Shown here: in pieces, positions 1 to 8,181 of the stretch
How the letters are laid out: each line of letters begins with the position of its first letter
Numbering within the stretch: position 1 is the stretch's first letter
Assembly: GCF_000761245.1 (NCBI RefSeq)
Contig: NZ_AWOR01000068.1
Coordinates: 124,001-188,000 of the forward strand
Length of the DNA stretch: 64,000 nucleotides
Direction: 5' to 3'
Source: Comamonas testosteroni
GTDB lineage: Bacteria > Pseudomonadota > Gammaproteobacteria > Burkholderiales > Burkholderiaceae_C
Notes under the pieces: generated by a model
Told to the model about the DNA's origin: nothing
Seen by the model: only the letters and a program-made list of their open reading frames with translations
The model's database searches: none
Translations under genes and position numbers: made by a program

Positions 1-25
1 GAAGACGCCGCGCCAGAACGAGCTG

Positions 26-505
26 CTAGCCGTTGATCGCCGCTTGCTCGCCGGTTTCAGCGCTGTCGTGCAACTGCACGAACTTGCGCAGCAGACGCTT
101 GAACTCCGCCTGCTCCTCGGGCTCCAGCGCGGAGAGCATGCGCTGCTGTAGCTCGTAGACATTGGGCACAAATGCGGCCAGCATGGCTTCGCCCTCGGTG
201 CTCAGACTCAAGCGGCGCTGACGCCTTGGCAGCAGCTCGCGATGAATCCAGCCCTTGCTTTCCAGCCGCGCAGCGATATCGGCCGTGGTCGAGTTGTCCA
301 GTGCGACAAGACGCGCCAGCGTCACCTGATCGATGCCGGGAGACTCTTGCAGCATGCGCAGGATGGCGTACTGAACCGGCGTCACATCGGGGCCCAGCAC
401 TTCTCGAAACAGCAGCGCAGCAATCTGCTGGGCTCGTCGAATCAGATGACCTGGCTGGTCGTAGAGATCCAGGGAAAGCGGGTTGGGTGTGGTGGGCGAT
501 TCCAT
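26..505 (-). CDS. MarR-family transcriptional regulator
   Basis: A winged-helix repressor/activator of about 159 residues, the normal MarR length. The central part reads as a MarR DNA-binding domain: a helix with ILRMLQESPGIDQVTLA, a recognition helix around NSTTADIAARLESKGWI, and a wing with RRQRRLSLSTEGE. MarR proteins usually bind small aromatic or phenolic ligands and de-repress neighbouring genes. It lies about 110 bp downstream of vanA on the same strand, so a role in aromatic-acid catabolism is plausible but inferred. I chose the ATG at 505 (MESPTTPN) over an upstream TTG. No strong ribosome binding site is visible at either. Confidence 0.85.
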   Translation of the reverse strand: MESPTTPNPLSLDLYDQPGHLIRRAQQIAALLFREVLGPDVTPVQYAILRMLQESPGIDQVTLARLVALDNSTTADIAARLESKGWIHRELLPRRQRRLSLSTEGEAMLAAFVPNVYELQQRMLSALEPEEQAEFKRLLRKFVQLHDSAETGEQAAING

Positions 506-613
506 GCAGCAGCGTAGCAAGGGCAGCGCTGCCGATGGACATCGCTGACTCCGATTCGAGGAGCTGCAAGATTACTCCATCTACAGACATGATCTGCCCC
601 TGCCTGCAGCCGC

Positions 614-1693
614 TCAAGCCAGCGCCGCAACGCCCGACTCGTTTTTCTCCTGGTCGATCAGGCGCTCGATGATCTTGCGCGACTGCACGCCGCCGGCATC
701 GATATTGAGCTTGAGCAGCTGACGCTGAGGATAGTCCTCAAGATTGCGCTGCTGCAGCTCCAGCATCTCCAGGTCTTCACTGAAGATCTTGTGCTGGCCC
801 TGCTTGATGGCCGCCGTCACCGATGCATCGCCAGGATTGAACTTGCGCGCCATGCCCCAGAAGTACCACATGCTGCCATCGGTCTCTGGAGTGATGAAGT
901 CCACCACCATGCTGTAGACCTTGTGCTCGTCCGCGGCGTCATAGCCGCCCTTGCCGGCATGTGCCACACCGACCTCGATCAGCACATGGCTGGGAGGGGT
1001 GAAGCGGCAGACCTGCCAGCGGTCCACAGGCACTTCATCGGCCAGACCATTGCTGCGCAATGCCATCTTCCAGAACGGAGGCGCCTCGATGTTCTCCATG
1101 AAGCGGCTGGTGACCACCTCGCTGTCGCCGATGACCTCGGTCTTGCAGGGCGTCTCGTCGATCTCCGCTTGGCCGATGCTGCTGGCATGCACATAGGTCT
1201 CATGGGTCAGGTCCATGAGGTTGTCGATCATCAGGCGATAGTCGGCCTTGATGTGGAACAGGCCGCCGTCATAGGCCCACTCGGGGTTGTCATGCCATGG
1301 CAGATCCGGGATCAGCGCTGCATCGGCCTCATCCTTGTCACCCGGCCAGACCCAGACAAAGCCGTAACGCTCTTCCACCGGGTAGCTCTTGATGGCAGGA
1401 AAGCCGCGCACGCGCTGACCGGGCATGGCAACCGTCTTGCCGTCGCAGCCCATCTCCAGCCCGTGATAGCCGCAGACCAGCTTGCCTTCGCAGACGCGGC
1501 CCAGCGACAGCGGTGCGCCGCGATGCGGGCAGAAGTCCTCGACGGCAGCCATCTTGCCCTCCAGTGCACGATAGAAAACCATGCGCTCACCGCAGATCTG
1601 GCGCCCCAGCGGCTTGTCCGTGACTTCGGCCGCAGTGGCAGCTACATACCAGGTGTTGCGAGGATAGGTGGGCTGTGCTTGCTTGCTCATCAT
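614..1693 (-). CDS. vanA: Vanillate O-demethylase, oxygenase subunit (Rieske)
   Basis: Terminal oxygenase that O-demethylates vanillate to protocatechuate plus formaldehyde, needing a reductase partner (VanB). The N-terminal Rieske [2Fe-2S] site is intact: CPHRG near residue 55 and CGYH near residue 74. The mononuclear iron site DNLMDLTHETYVH follows near residue 160. Length (about 360 aa) fits VanA. The start is set at the double ATG 1693/1690, because a good AGGAG site lies 7-9 nt upstream. An in-frame upstream extension coding a Pro-Thr dipeptide repeat is judged untranslated. gntR lies immediately upstream. No vanB is visible in the window, so the reductase must be elsewhere or shared. 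Related Rieske demethylases with other methoxy-aromatic substrates are the main alternative. Confidence 0.88.
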   Translation of the reverse strand: MMSKQAQPTYPRNTWYVAATAAEVTDKPLGRQICGERMVFYRALEGKMAAVEDFCPHRGAPLSLGRVCEGKLVCGYHGLEMGCDGKTVAMPGQRVRGFPAIKSYPVEERYGFVWVWPGDKDEADAALIPDLPWHDNPEWAYDGGLFHIKADYRLMIDNLMDLTHETYVHASSIGQAEIDETPCKTEVIGDSEVVTSRFMENIEAPPFWKMALRSNGLADEVPVDRWQVCRFTPPSHVLIEVGVAHAGKGGYDAADEHKVYSMVVDFITPETDGSMWYFWGMARKFNPGDASVTAAIKQGQHKIFSEDLEMLELQQRNLEDYPQRQLLKLNIDAGGVQSRKIIERLIDQEKNESGVAALA

Positions 1694-1714
1694 GGGTGTC
1701 TCCTTGTATTTATC

Positions 1715-1754
<40 letters not shown>

Positions 1755-1785
1755 GGGCACCGCCTGCTGCGCCACGGACCGGGCA

Positions 1786-2550
1786 TCAGCGGCTGGCGCG
1801 AATCAGTTGCGCACCGGGTACGCGTGTGGTCTCGGGCGAGCGCATGGCTTCGCGCAGATTGCGCCGCGCAATGCGCGAGTGCTCTTTCATCAACGCCTCG
1901 GCACGCGCGCCTTCGCGGTGCTCGATGGCGTCAATCACTTCGCGGTGCTGCTCCTGCGCCAGGATCAGGCTGCGAAGCGCGCGCGGCGACTCGGAGTCGG
2001 CCACCACAAAGCCAGAGGGGGAGGCAAAGGGCAGGCGCTTGACCCGCTCCAGCTCGCGCTGCATGAAGCTGCTGCCCGACATCTCCAGCAGGATGTCGTG
2101 AAATTCGGAGTTCAAGGCCACATAGGCGGAAAACGCTTCGTCGCCCCAGTTCTGGGCATCCAGCACACGGTCGATGGCATCCAGACAGCGCGCGGCTCGC
2201 GCCAGCAGGGCTTCATCCACACCGCGCTCGGCCGCCATGCGCGCCGCCAGACCTTCCAGCGTCCCGCGCAGCTCGATGGCGTCCGACACATCGGCTTCGG
2301 ACAGCACGCGCACCTTGTAGCCGCGCCCGCCAGCCGTGGCTTCCAGCATGCCCTCCTGCTCAAGCCGCATCAGCGCTGCGCGTATGGGGGTGCGGGAGAT
2401 GCCCAGACGCTCAGCCAGCACCAGCTCGGAGATGCGCTCTCCGGCAGCCATCTCGCCGGCAAGAATCATTTCGCGCAGCTGCAGCTGCGCCTTCACGACC
2501 TGGGAATGGTTTTCTTCCGCTGCAGCAGCGGGGGCAATGGAGGGTGGCAT
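1786..2550 (-). CDS. GntR-family (FadR/FCD type) regulator, VanR-like
   Basis: About 254 residues. The N-terminal winged helix of the GntR type (ERISELVLAERLGISRTPIRAAL, split as helix-turn-helix around residues 38-62) is followed by an all-helical FCD ligand-binding domain, whose metal/ligand region includes NSEFHDILLEMSGS. The gene is directly upstream of vanA on the same strand and likely cotranscribed with it, as expected for a VanR-like repressor responding to vanillate. Two copies of ATGTATACAT lie upstream and are probable operators. The ligand is inferred from context only. Confidence 0.85.
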   Translation of the reverse strand: MPPSIAPAAAAEENHSQVVKAQLQLREMILAGEMAAGERISELVLAERLGISRTPIRAALMRLEQEGMLEATAGGRGYKVRVLSEADVSDAIELRGTLEGLAARMAAERGVDEALLARAARCLDAIDRVLDAQNWGDEAFSAYVALNSEFHDILLEMSGSSFMQRELERVKRLPFASPSGFVVADSESPRALRSLILAQEQHREVIDAIEHREGARAEALMKEHSRIARRNLREAMRSPETTRVPGAQLIRASR

Positions 2551-2586
2551 GTCTCGCGGGTATTTAGTTCTTGGTAGACGGAAGAA

Positions 2587-2660
2587 ATGTATACATAAAA
2601 ATCAAATAACAGCTATTTAATTGCAAATTCAAGGGTAAACACCTAACAACATGTATACAT
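2587..2660 (-). promoter_or_regulatory. Paired palindromic operators upstream of gntR-vanA
   Basis: The perfect palindrome ATGTATACAT occurs at 2587-2596 and again at 2651-2660, centres 64 bp apart. Between them on the - strand is AT-rich DNA with promoter-like TTGAAT/TTGCAA and TTATTT elements. TGTATACA-type sites are typical of FadR-subfamily GntR proteins. Spacing near six helical turns would allow looping or cooperative binding. The link to the adjacent gntR is inferred. Confidence 0.7.
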
Positions 2661-2677
2661 ACAAGCAATGCAGGCGC

Positions 2678-2700
2678 AAAAAAAGCCACCCTAAGGTGGC
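2678..2700 (-). terminator. Intrinsic terminator of the ABC exporter gene
   Basis: Stem GCCACC/GGTGGC (2685-2690, 2695-2700) with loop CTAA. Read on the - strand it is followed by seven T residues (A-run 2678-2684). It lies 32 bp after the exporter stop codon. Confidence 0.8.
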
Positions 2701-2731
2701 CTGTGAGAAGTCTGGCTAAAAGTGGCCGCAC

Positions 2732-4561
2732 TCAGGCGGGAATCTCCGCAGACTCCGCCTGGTTGAGCTGCATATTCCACATGCTGGAGTAGCGCCCGCC
2801 GGCGGCCAGCAGCTCCTCGTGGGTGCCGCGCTCGATGATGCGGCCGCTGTCCATGACCAGGATTTCATGCGCTTCGACCACGGTGGACAGGCGGTGGGCA
2901 ATGACCAGTGAGGTCTTGCCCTGCGCCGCGCTGCGCAGCTCGTTCTGGATGGCGCGCTCGTTGGCGCTGTCCAGTGCCGAAGTTGCTTCGTCGAAGATCA
3001 GGATCGGCGGGTTCTTGAGCAGGGTGCGCGCAATCGCCACACGCTGCTTTTCACCGCCCGAGAGCTTGAGGCCGCGCTCGCCCACCCGCGTGGCATAGCC
3101 CTGCGGCGTGCGCTCGATGAAGTCATGGATGCGTGCAGCCTTGGCCGCTGCAACCACCTGCTCCTGCGTGGCGCCCGGTTGCCCATAGGCAATGTTGTAG
3201 GCCACCGTGTCGTTGAACAGCACCGTATCTTGCGGAACGATGCCCACGCAGTGACGTACGCTGCTCTGGGTCACCGTGCGGATGTCCTGCCCGGCAATGC
3301 GCACATGGCCGCCCTGCACGTCGTAGAAGCGAAACAGCAGACGTGCCAGCGTGCTCTTGCCCGAACCCGAGGGACCGACCACGGCCACGGTCTTGCCCGC
3401 AGGAATGGTGAAGCTCACGTCATGCAATATGGGCCGCGCGCTATCGTAGGCGAACTGCACGTTTTCAAAGCGCACTTCAGGCGGCGGATTGTCAATCTGC
3501 AAGGGCTGGGCACCGGGCGCATCAGCCACTTCTCGCTCCTTGTCCATGAGCGTGAACATGCGGTTCAGGTCGGTCAGGCTCTGCTTGATCTCGCGGTAGA
3601 TCACGCCCAGGAAATTCAGCGGAATGTAGAGCTGAATCATGAAGGCATTGATCATGACCAGATCGCCCAGCGTCAGCCTGCCGTCGACCACGCCCTGCGT
3701 GGCACGCCACAGAATGGCCACCAGCGCCGCTCCGATGATGAGCTGCTGGCCGCAGTTGAGCATGGACAGCGTGGTCTGGCTCTTGAGCCGCACGCGACGC
3801 AGGTTCTCGAGGTTCTCGTCGTAGCGCGCTGACTCGAACTGCTCGTTGTTGAAGTACTTGACGGTCTCATAGTTCAGCAACGAGTCAATGGCCTTGGTAT
3901 GGGCCGCCGACTCCTGCGCATTGGCCTCTTTTCTGAAGCGTGTGCGCCACTCCGTCACTGTGACCGTGAAGCCGATATAGAACACCAGCGCTGCCAGCGT
4001 GATGACGGCAAACCAGATGTCGAAACGCACGGCCAGAATGCCCAGCACCAGCGCCATCTCAATCAGCGTGGGCAAGATGGAGTAGAGCGAATACGAGATC
4101 AGCGACTCGGTGCTGCGCACGCCGCGCTCGATGTCGCGCGTCATGCCGCCGGTCTGGCGCTCCAGATGAAAGCGCAGGCTCAGTGCATGCAGATGCTCGA
4201 AGGTAGACAGCGCAATAGAGCGCGATGCCCCTTGCGTGGCCTTGGAAAAGACCAGGTCCCGCAGCTCGGTGAACATGGTGGAGGAAAAGCGCAGCAATCC
4301 ATAGGCCGCCAGCAGCCCCATGGGGACCACCAGCACGGCCTGCGCCTGCCCGGGCTTGATATCCAGCGCATCGACCAAGTGCTTGAGCAAGATGGGCACG
4401 CCCACATTGGCCAGCTTGGCGCAGATCATGAATGCCAGCGCCGCCAGCGCATGCCATTTATAGCTCCAGATATAGGGAATGAGGCGACGCAGCGTGGCGC
4501 CGTCTGACTGGTTTGCCGCTACTGCGGCTTCTTCTGGGGTTGCAGGTAACTGTGAACGCAT
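2732..4561 (-). CDS. Atm1/HMT1-type ABC half-exporter (TMD-NBD)
   Basis: Inner-membrane homodimeric ABC exporter. The 609-residue length and the sequence between residues 200 and 260 (MDs of the Atm1/ABCB7 type with NYETVKYFNNE) point to the Atm1/HMT1 subfamily, which exports glutathione conjugates, polysulfides or heavy-metal complexes. Six membrane helices cover residues 30-330. The NBD has Walker A GPSGSGKS at 396-403, signature LSGGEKQ near 500 and Walker B ILIFDEATSALD near 525. The start ATG at 4561 overlaps the end of the upstream lipoprotein gene by 43 bp, suggesting translational coupling. A weak GCAGGG element precedes it. Substrate is not deducible from the sequence. Confidence 0.85.
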   Translation of the reverse strand: MRSQLPATPEEAAVAANQSDGATLRRLIPYIWSYKWHALAALAFMICAKLANVGVPILLKHLVDALDIKPGQAQAVLVVPMGLLAAYGLLRFSSTMFTELRDLVFSKATQGASRSIALSTFEHLHALSLRFHLERQTGGMTRDIERGVRSTESLISYSLYSILPTLIEMALVLGILAVRFDIWFAVITLAALVFYIGFTVTVTEWRTRFRKEANAQESAAHTKAIDSLLNYETVKYFNNEQFESARYDENLENLRRVRLKSQTTLSMLNCGQQLIIGAALVAILWRATQGVVDGRLTLGDLVMINAFMIQLYIPLNFLGVIYREIKQSLTDLNRMFTLMDKEREVADAPGAQPLQIDNPPPEVRFENVQFAYDSARPILHDVSFTIPAGKTVAVVGPSGSGKSTLARLLFRFYDVQGGHVRIAGQDIRTVTQSSVRHCVGIVPQDTVLFNDTVAYNIAYGQPGATQEQVVAAAKAARIHDFIERTPQGYATRVGERGLKLSGGEKQRVAIARTLLKNPPILIFDEATSALDSANERAIQNELRSAAQGKTSLVIAHRLSTVVEAHEILVMDSGRIIERGTHEELLAAGGRYSSMWNMQLNQAESAEIPA

Positions 4562-5109
4562 TGTGGGGCTGTGTCGCCCTGCAGGCAGTCGGAGCCGCGG
4601 TAGAGGGCGTCTATTTCGATGACGGGAATCTGGGTACCCACGAATTCTGCCTGTCCCGTCACTTTTGCGCTCACCCAGACCAGGGTGAAGGGCTGTAGCA
4701 ACTGTCTGTCATACGGACCTGCACCGCAGGCCTTGAAGAAGCTTGCCTCGCGCGGCCAGGACAGAAAGCCCTGCTCGCTGAACTCGGCATGCAGCAAAAC
4801 CATGCAATCGCGCTGCTCGCCGACCGACTCTATGGTGCGCAGCCCGCCAGCCCAGCAGACACGCGCATTCAGCGCACCGGCCTGCAAGGCCTGCCTGGGA
4901 GTCATTGCAGTGAAAGGCCCGGCCAGCGCTGCCGCGCCGGTCAAGGGCTCGGGATGGCAGGAGGGCTGCACGGCCTGTACAAGCGACTTGAGTGACGTTG
5001 CAGATGCCATATCGTCTCTGCCCGATACTGGGGCTTTTACCGGATGGCTGTTGCAGGCCGCCAGCACGACACTCAGGCATCCACAGATCCACCACAAACA
5101 CCGTCCCAT
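4519..5109 (-). CDS. Putative lipoprotein, function unknown
   Basis: About 196 residues with a short hydrophobic signal and a lipobox ending VVLAAC (Cys at residue 19), so it should be lipidated at the membrane. A good GGGAG ribosome binding site sits 5 nt before the ATG. Several cysteines (CHPEP, VCWAGG, RDCMVLLH, CGAGPYD, DCLQGD) could form disulfides in the periplasm. I do not recognise the family. It overlaps the 5' end of the ABC exporter gene and is probably cotranscribed with it. Confidence 0.75.
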   Translation of the reverse strand: MGRCLWWICGCLSVVLAACNSHPVKAPVSGRDDMASATSLKSLVQAVQPSCHPEPLTGAAALAGPFTAMTPRQALQAGALNARVCWAGGLRTIESVGEQRDCMVLLHAEFSEQGFLSWPREASFFKACGAGPYDRQLLQPFTLVWVSAKVTGQAEFVGTQIPVIEIDALYRGSDCLQGDTAPQCVHSYLQPQKKPQ

Positions 5110-5222
5110 AGTTACTCCCTACTTACTTGCCCGAACCGTCGTTAGTGGCTTTTCCTCGCCAACATGGTAGAAACCCGATGTTGAGGGACAATTCAATCTT
5201 TCCATTCGTGTCACAGATTTCC

Positions 5223-5693
5223 ATGCCCCCCCGTTCGCCCGACCTTCCCAGCGTTGCCCTGCCCGCCGACAAGGAACTGGTTCTCAAAGTCGTGCCCATG
5301 CCTGCCGATGTCAATGCCAATGGCGACATCTTCGGTGGCTGGGTCATGGCTCAGGTGGATCTGGCCGGCTCGGTGCTGCCCCAGCGCATCAGCCACACCC
5401 GCATGGTGACCGTGGCCGTCAACGAATTCATCTTCAAGCAACCCGTGCGCGTGGGCGACATTCTGTCCTTTTATGCCGGCGTGCAGCATGTGGGTCGTAC
5501 CTCGGTCGCCGTGGATGTGCAAGTCTTTGCCGAGCGCTTTTCCGACCAGGGCAAATATGTCAAAGTGACCGAGGCCCGCCTGACCTATGTGGCCATAGAC
5601 GCCACCGGCAAGCCCCAGTCTCTGCCTGACACCGAGCAGACACGCGCCTGGCGCGAGAAAATCCAGGCTCAGGCTGCTGCCGCCAAGAGCTGA
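5223..5693 (+). CDS. Acyl-CoA thioesterase, YciA/hotdog family
   Basis: Cytosolic hotdog-fold thioesterase that hydrolyses short to medium acyl-CoAs. The family signature NANGDIFGGWVMAQVDLAG is complete, including the catalytic Asp region, and is followed by a typical hotdog strand pattern (VRVGDILSFYAGVQHVGRTS). About 156 residues from the ATG at 5223. Longer in-frame starts exist (ATG 5178, TTG 5127), but the domain begins shortly after 5223 and their extra residues look uninformative. No clear ribosome binding site supports any of them, so the start is uncertain. It is transcribed divergently from the lipoprotein gene. Confidence 0.87.
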   Translation: MPPRSPDLPSVALPADKELVLKVVPMPADVNANGDIFGGWVMAQVDLAGSVLPQRISHTRMVTVAVNEFIFKQPVRVGDILSFYAGVQHVGRTSVAVDVQVFAERFSDQGKYVKVTEARLTYVAIDATGKPQSLPDTEQTRAWREKIQAQAAAAKS

Positions 5694-5707
5694 CATTGTT
5701 CAGACAT

Positions 5708-5737
5708 AAAAAAGCGACCTCTGAAGGTCGCTTTTTT
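5708..5737. terminator. Bidirectional terminator between thioesterase and bactofilin
   Basis: Perfect 13-bp stem AAAAAAGCGACCT (5708-5720) / AGGTCGCTTTTTT (5725-5737) with loop CTGA. It gives a T-run on either strand and serves the converging thioesterase (+) and bactofilin (-) genes. Confidence 0.9.
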
Positions 5738-5757
5738 CATGGGCTGTGCGCAGAGAT

Positions 5758-6411
5758 TCAGGCGACTGCAGCGCTACCCGTCGTTTCACTGCTGCTGGCC
5801 ACACCGGTCACCTGGCTGCTGGCGCTGCTGCCGGCACTGCTCTTGCTCCAGGCTGAAGCAGAGGCATTGCTGGAACTGCTGGCGCCGGAACGGGTTCCCG
5901 CTTCGATCTGCCCCGTCAGCTCGCCGCCCTCTTCGATCACCACCTTGCCATAGCGGATCGTGCCACTGACCTTGCCGGAACCATAGATCACCAGCTTTTC
6001 GCGCACCGTGAGAGTGCCGTCGAACTTGCCGTGGATTTCTGCAATATCGATCTCGGCTGTGCCATGAAAAGCACCCTGTTCGGCAATCTTGATGACACGG
6101 GAGTTCATGGTCGCCTCAACCGTTCCCTCCACTACCAAGGTGTCGCAGTCCGTGATTTCCACGCCCTTGAGCTTGATGTTCGGACCGACGGTCAGCTTGC
6201 TGCCTCCGTTTTCCTCCGCAGCAGGCGCGGTGGGAGCTGCAGTCGCAGCCGCACGCATGGTGCTGGATGACGCCGTGCCAAGGCCCGCGTTACTCAGAGA
6301 GCTGGCGCCAGATGTCGCAGCACTATTCGCTGTCGAAAGCCCGGTGACGGAATTGCGTGGAGGAAAGCTATCGTTTTCACGTTTGCCGAAGAACGGGTTT
6401 TGCACAGCCAT
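5758..6411 (-). CDS. Bactofilin (polymer-forming cytoskeletal protein)
   Basis: 217 residues. A disordered, Ala/Ser/Thr-rich N-terminus (about 1-75) precedes a right-handed beta-helix core of the bactofilin type, with repeated short strands such as IKLKGVEITDCDTLVVEG, TMNSRVIKIAEQG and EIDIAEIHGKFDGTL. A low-complexity Ser/Ala-rich tail follows (about 170-217). Bactofilins assemble nucleotide-free filaments that organise envelope enzymes, polar proteins or cell shape. Here the gene stands alone, without an adjacent M23 peptidase, which often accompanies bactofilins. The specific role cannot be inferred. Confidence 0.85.
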   Translation of the reverse strand: MAVQNPFFGKRENDSFPPRNSVTGLSTANSAATSGASSLSNAGLGTASSSTMRAAATAAPTAPAAEENGGSKLTVGPNIKLKGVEITDCDTLVVEGTVEATMNSRVIKIAEQGAFHGTAEIDIAEIHGKFDGTLTVREKLVIYGSGKVSGTIRYGKVVIEEGGELTGQIEAGTRSGASSSSNASASAWSKSSAGSSASSQVTGVASSSETTGSAAVA

Positions 6412-6652
6412 GGCAGGAATCTCCTAGTCAGAAAGCGCCATCCTATGCAGCATAAGCGGCAACATTTGCCCTTATCTCGCAATAACGGTAAGCAAAGCTT
6501 TCACAAGTTTCAGTTACTTGCATGCATTGCCTGATCTCACACAATGAAAGATTTGGCAGCATCCGGGCAAGCGTTCACTTGCCCGTCTTTGAAGCACATT
6601 TTGCTGCCAGTCCATATTTCGCAGGCGCTTTACGCTCTCGTTTCAGAGATCG

Positions 6653-7165
6653 TCAAGAGACGATATAGGCCGCGGTGCCGGTCGAGAGCAGCTCGCCATC
6701 CACCGACAGAAACTCCATCTGAGTGTTCGCCACCCGCGAGCCAAGGCGCAGCACTCTGGCGTTGAGCAGAAATTCCTTGCCGATGCCGGGGCGCATGTAG
6801 TCCACACGCAGATCGATTGTGCCCAGCCGGGAAAACCGATGCAGTCTTTGCGCGGGCGTATCGTCCATATGCTTGGCCGCAATGGCCGCCATCACCGCCA
6901 GCCCGCCCATGGAGTCCAGGCCGGCGCTGATCACGCCGCCATGAATGCGCTGGTAGGCCGAATGTCCGATCAGATCGGGGCGCATGGCGATATGCCCCTG
7001 CACCAGCGTGGGTGTGATCTCGCCGATCTTCAGACCGATCGTCTGGTTGAAGGCCACGCGCGTTTCAAAGATCTCGCGCAAGCCGGAGATGAACTCAGGC
7101 TCGAACTGCACGGACTCGGCAATTTCCTGCGCTGAATTACGGGACGGTACAAACCTGGATGTCAT
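6653..7165 (-). CDS. PaaI-type hotdog thioesterase
   Basis: About 170 residues with a single hotdog domain. The motif HGGVISAGLDSMGGL (roughly residues 75-90) is that of PaaI/COG2050 thioesterases. The C-terminal half has the expected strands (IDLRVDYMRPGIGKEF, VANTQMEFLSVDGE). Probably hydrolyses acyl-CoA or aryl-acyl-CoA. It follows the fatty-acid degradation cluster on the same strand but is separated by a terminator. Start chosen at the second Met (MTSRFV). Confidence 0.83.
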   Translation of the reverse strand: MTSRFVPSRNSAQEIAESVQFEPEFISGLREIFETRVAFNQTIGLKIGEITPTLVQGHIAMRPDLIGHSAYQRIHGGVISAGLDSMGGLAVMAAIAAKHMDDTPAQRLHRFSRLGTIDLRVDYMRPGIGKEFLLNARVLRLGSRVANTQMEFLSVDGELLSTGTAAYIVS

Positions 7166-7191
7166 AGGCAACCCTGAAAAGAGGTCAAAGA

Positions 7192-7217
7192 AAAATCGCC
7201 CGACAAGGGGCGATTTT
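7192..7217 (-). terminator. Intrinsic terminator of the fatty-acid degradation cluster
   Basis: Stem AAAATCGCC (7192-7200) / GGCGATTTT (7209-7217) with an 8-nt loop. On the - strand it is followed by a T-rich stretch. It lies downstream of the enoyl-CoA hydratase gene that ends the cluster. Confidence 0.75.
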
Positions 7218-7340
7218 CAGTTCGGCACGGCCGCAAGCCGGCGAAGCTGGCCTGGATTCGGCACATGCCGAAATCCGGGTGGCGCCTTGGGTAGAAACAC
7301 CCCCATCGCTGCGCTCAGCTTGCTGCCTCAATGTCTGACT

Positions 7341-8135
7341 TCAGCACTGGCTGAAGTCAGGGTGGCGTTTTTCCATGAAGGCCGTCAGTGCTTCCTTGGC
7401 CGCGGGCTCGCGCAGCATGCGGGCGAAGACCGCGCCCTCTTCCACGATACGCTCGCCCACTGCCTTGGCCTGGCCGCCCTTCATCAGGCGCTTGGTCTCG
7501 ATCAGCGAGGACAGGGGCTTGCGCGCCAGCTTTCTGGCCTGGGCCTGTGCCACGGCATTGCATTCGCTGGGCGGCACCACGCGGTTGATCAGGCCCACCT
7601 CCAGCGCGGCTTCTGCCATGAAGGGCTCGCCCAGCAGCAGGGCCTCGGCGGCGCGGTGATAACCCAGCATCTGGGGCAGAAGCAGGCTGGACGCGGCTTC
7701 GGGGCATACGCCCAGGTTGATGAAGGGCAGCGAGAATGCGGCGTTATCGCCGGCATAGACCAGATCGCAGTGCAGCAGCAGCGTGGTGCCAATGCCCACG
7801 GCCGGACCACAGACGGCAGCAATCAGCGGCTTGGGACAGGCCGAGACTTCCTGCAAAAAACGCCACACGGGCGCATCGGCCCCCATGGCACCAGGGGTTG
7901 AGGCCTGCTTCAGGAAGTCCGCAATATCGTTGCCTGCGCTGAAGATGGCGATGTCGCCCTGAAACACCACCACGCGCACGCCTGCGTCCACCTTGGCGGC
8001 GGCCAATGCATCCGCCATCTGGGTGTACATGGCCTCGGTGAAGGAGTTCTTCTTTGCCGCACGGTTGAAGGTGATGGTGCACACGCCCTCTTCGGTGTGC
8101 ACCAGGATGTCCTGGCTATCCTGGGTATTGCTCAT
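7341..8135 (-). CDS. Enoyl-CoA hydratase/isomerase (crotonase family)
   Basis: 264 residues, crotonase fold. The oxyanion-hole elements are present (FSAGNDIADF near residue 65 and CGPAVGIGTT near 108). Only one acidic catalytic residue is obvious, in NLGVCPEAASS. The usual first glutamate of hydratases is replaced in the GIGTTLLLH helix. That one-acid pattern is seen in delta3,delta2-enoyl-CoA isomerases (ECI/PECI group), so an isomerase feeding unsaturated fatty acids into beta-oxidation is at least as likely as a hydratase. Start ATG 8135 (MSNTQD) is preceded by AAGGCAAGACC. It is the last gene of the - strand beta-oxidation cluster. Confidence 0.87.
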   Translation of the reverse strand: MSNTQDSQDILVHTEEGVCTITFNRAAKKNSFTEAMYTQMADALAAAKVDAGVRVVVFQGDIAIFSAGNDIADFLKQASTPGAMGADAPVWRFLQEVSACPKPLIAAVCGPAVGIGTTLLLHCDLVYAGDNAAFSLPFINLGVCPEAASSLLLPQMLGYHRAAEALLLGEPFMAEAALEVGLINRVVPPSECNAVAQAQARKLARKPLSSLIETKRLMKGGQAKAVGERIVEEGAVFARMLREPAAKEALTAFMEKRHPDFSQC

Positions 8136-8181
8136 GGTCTTGCCTTGTGAATGATGTGAACAGCTTGCCGGTTTCGGCGCG

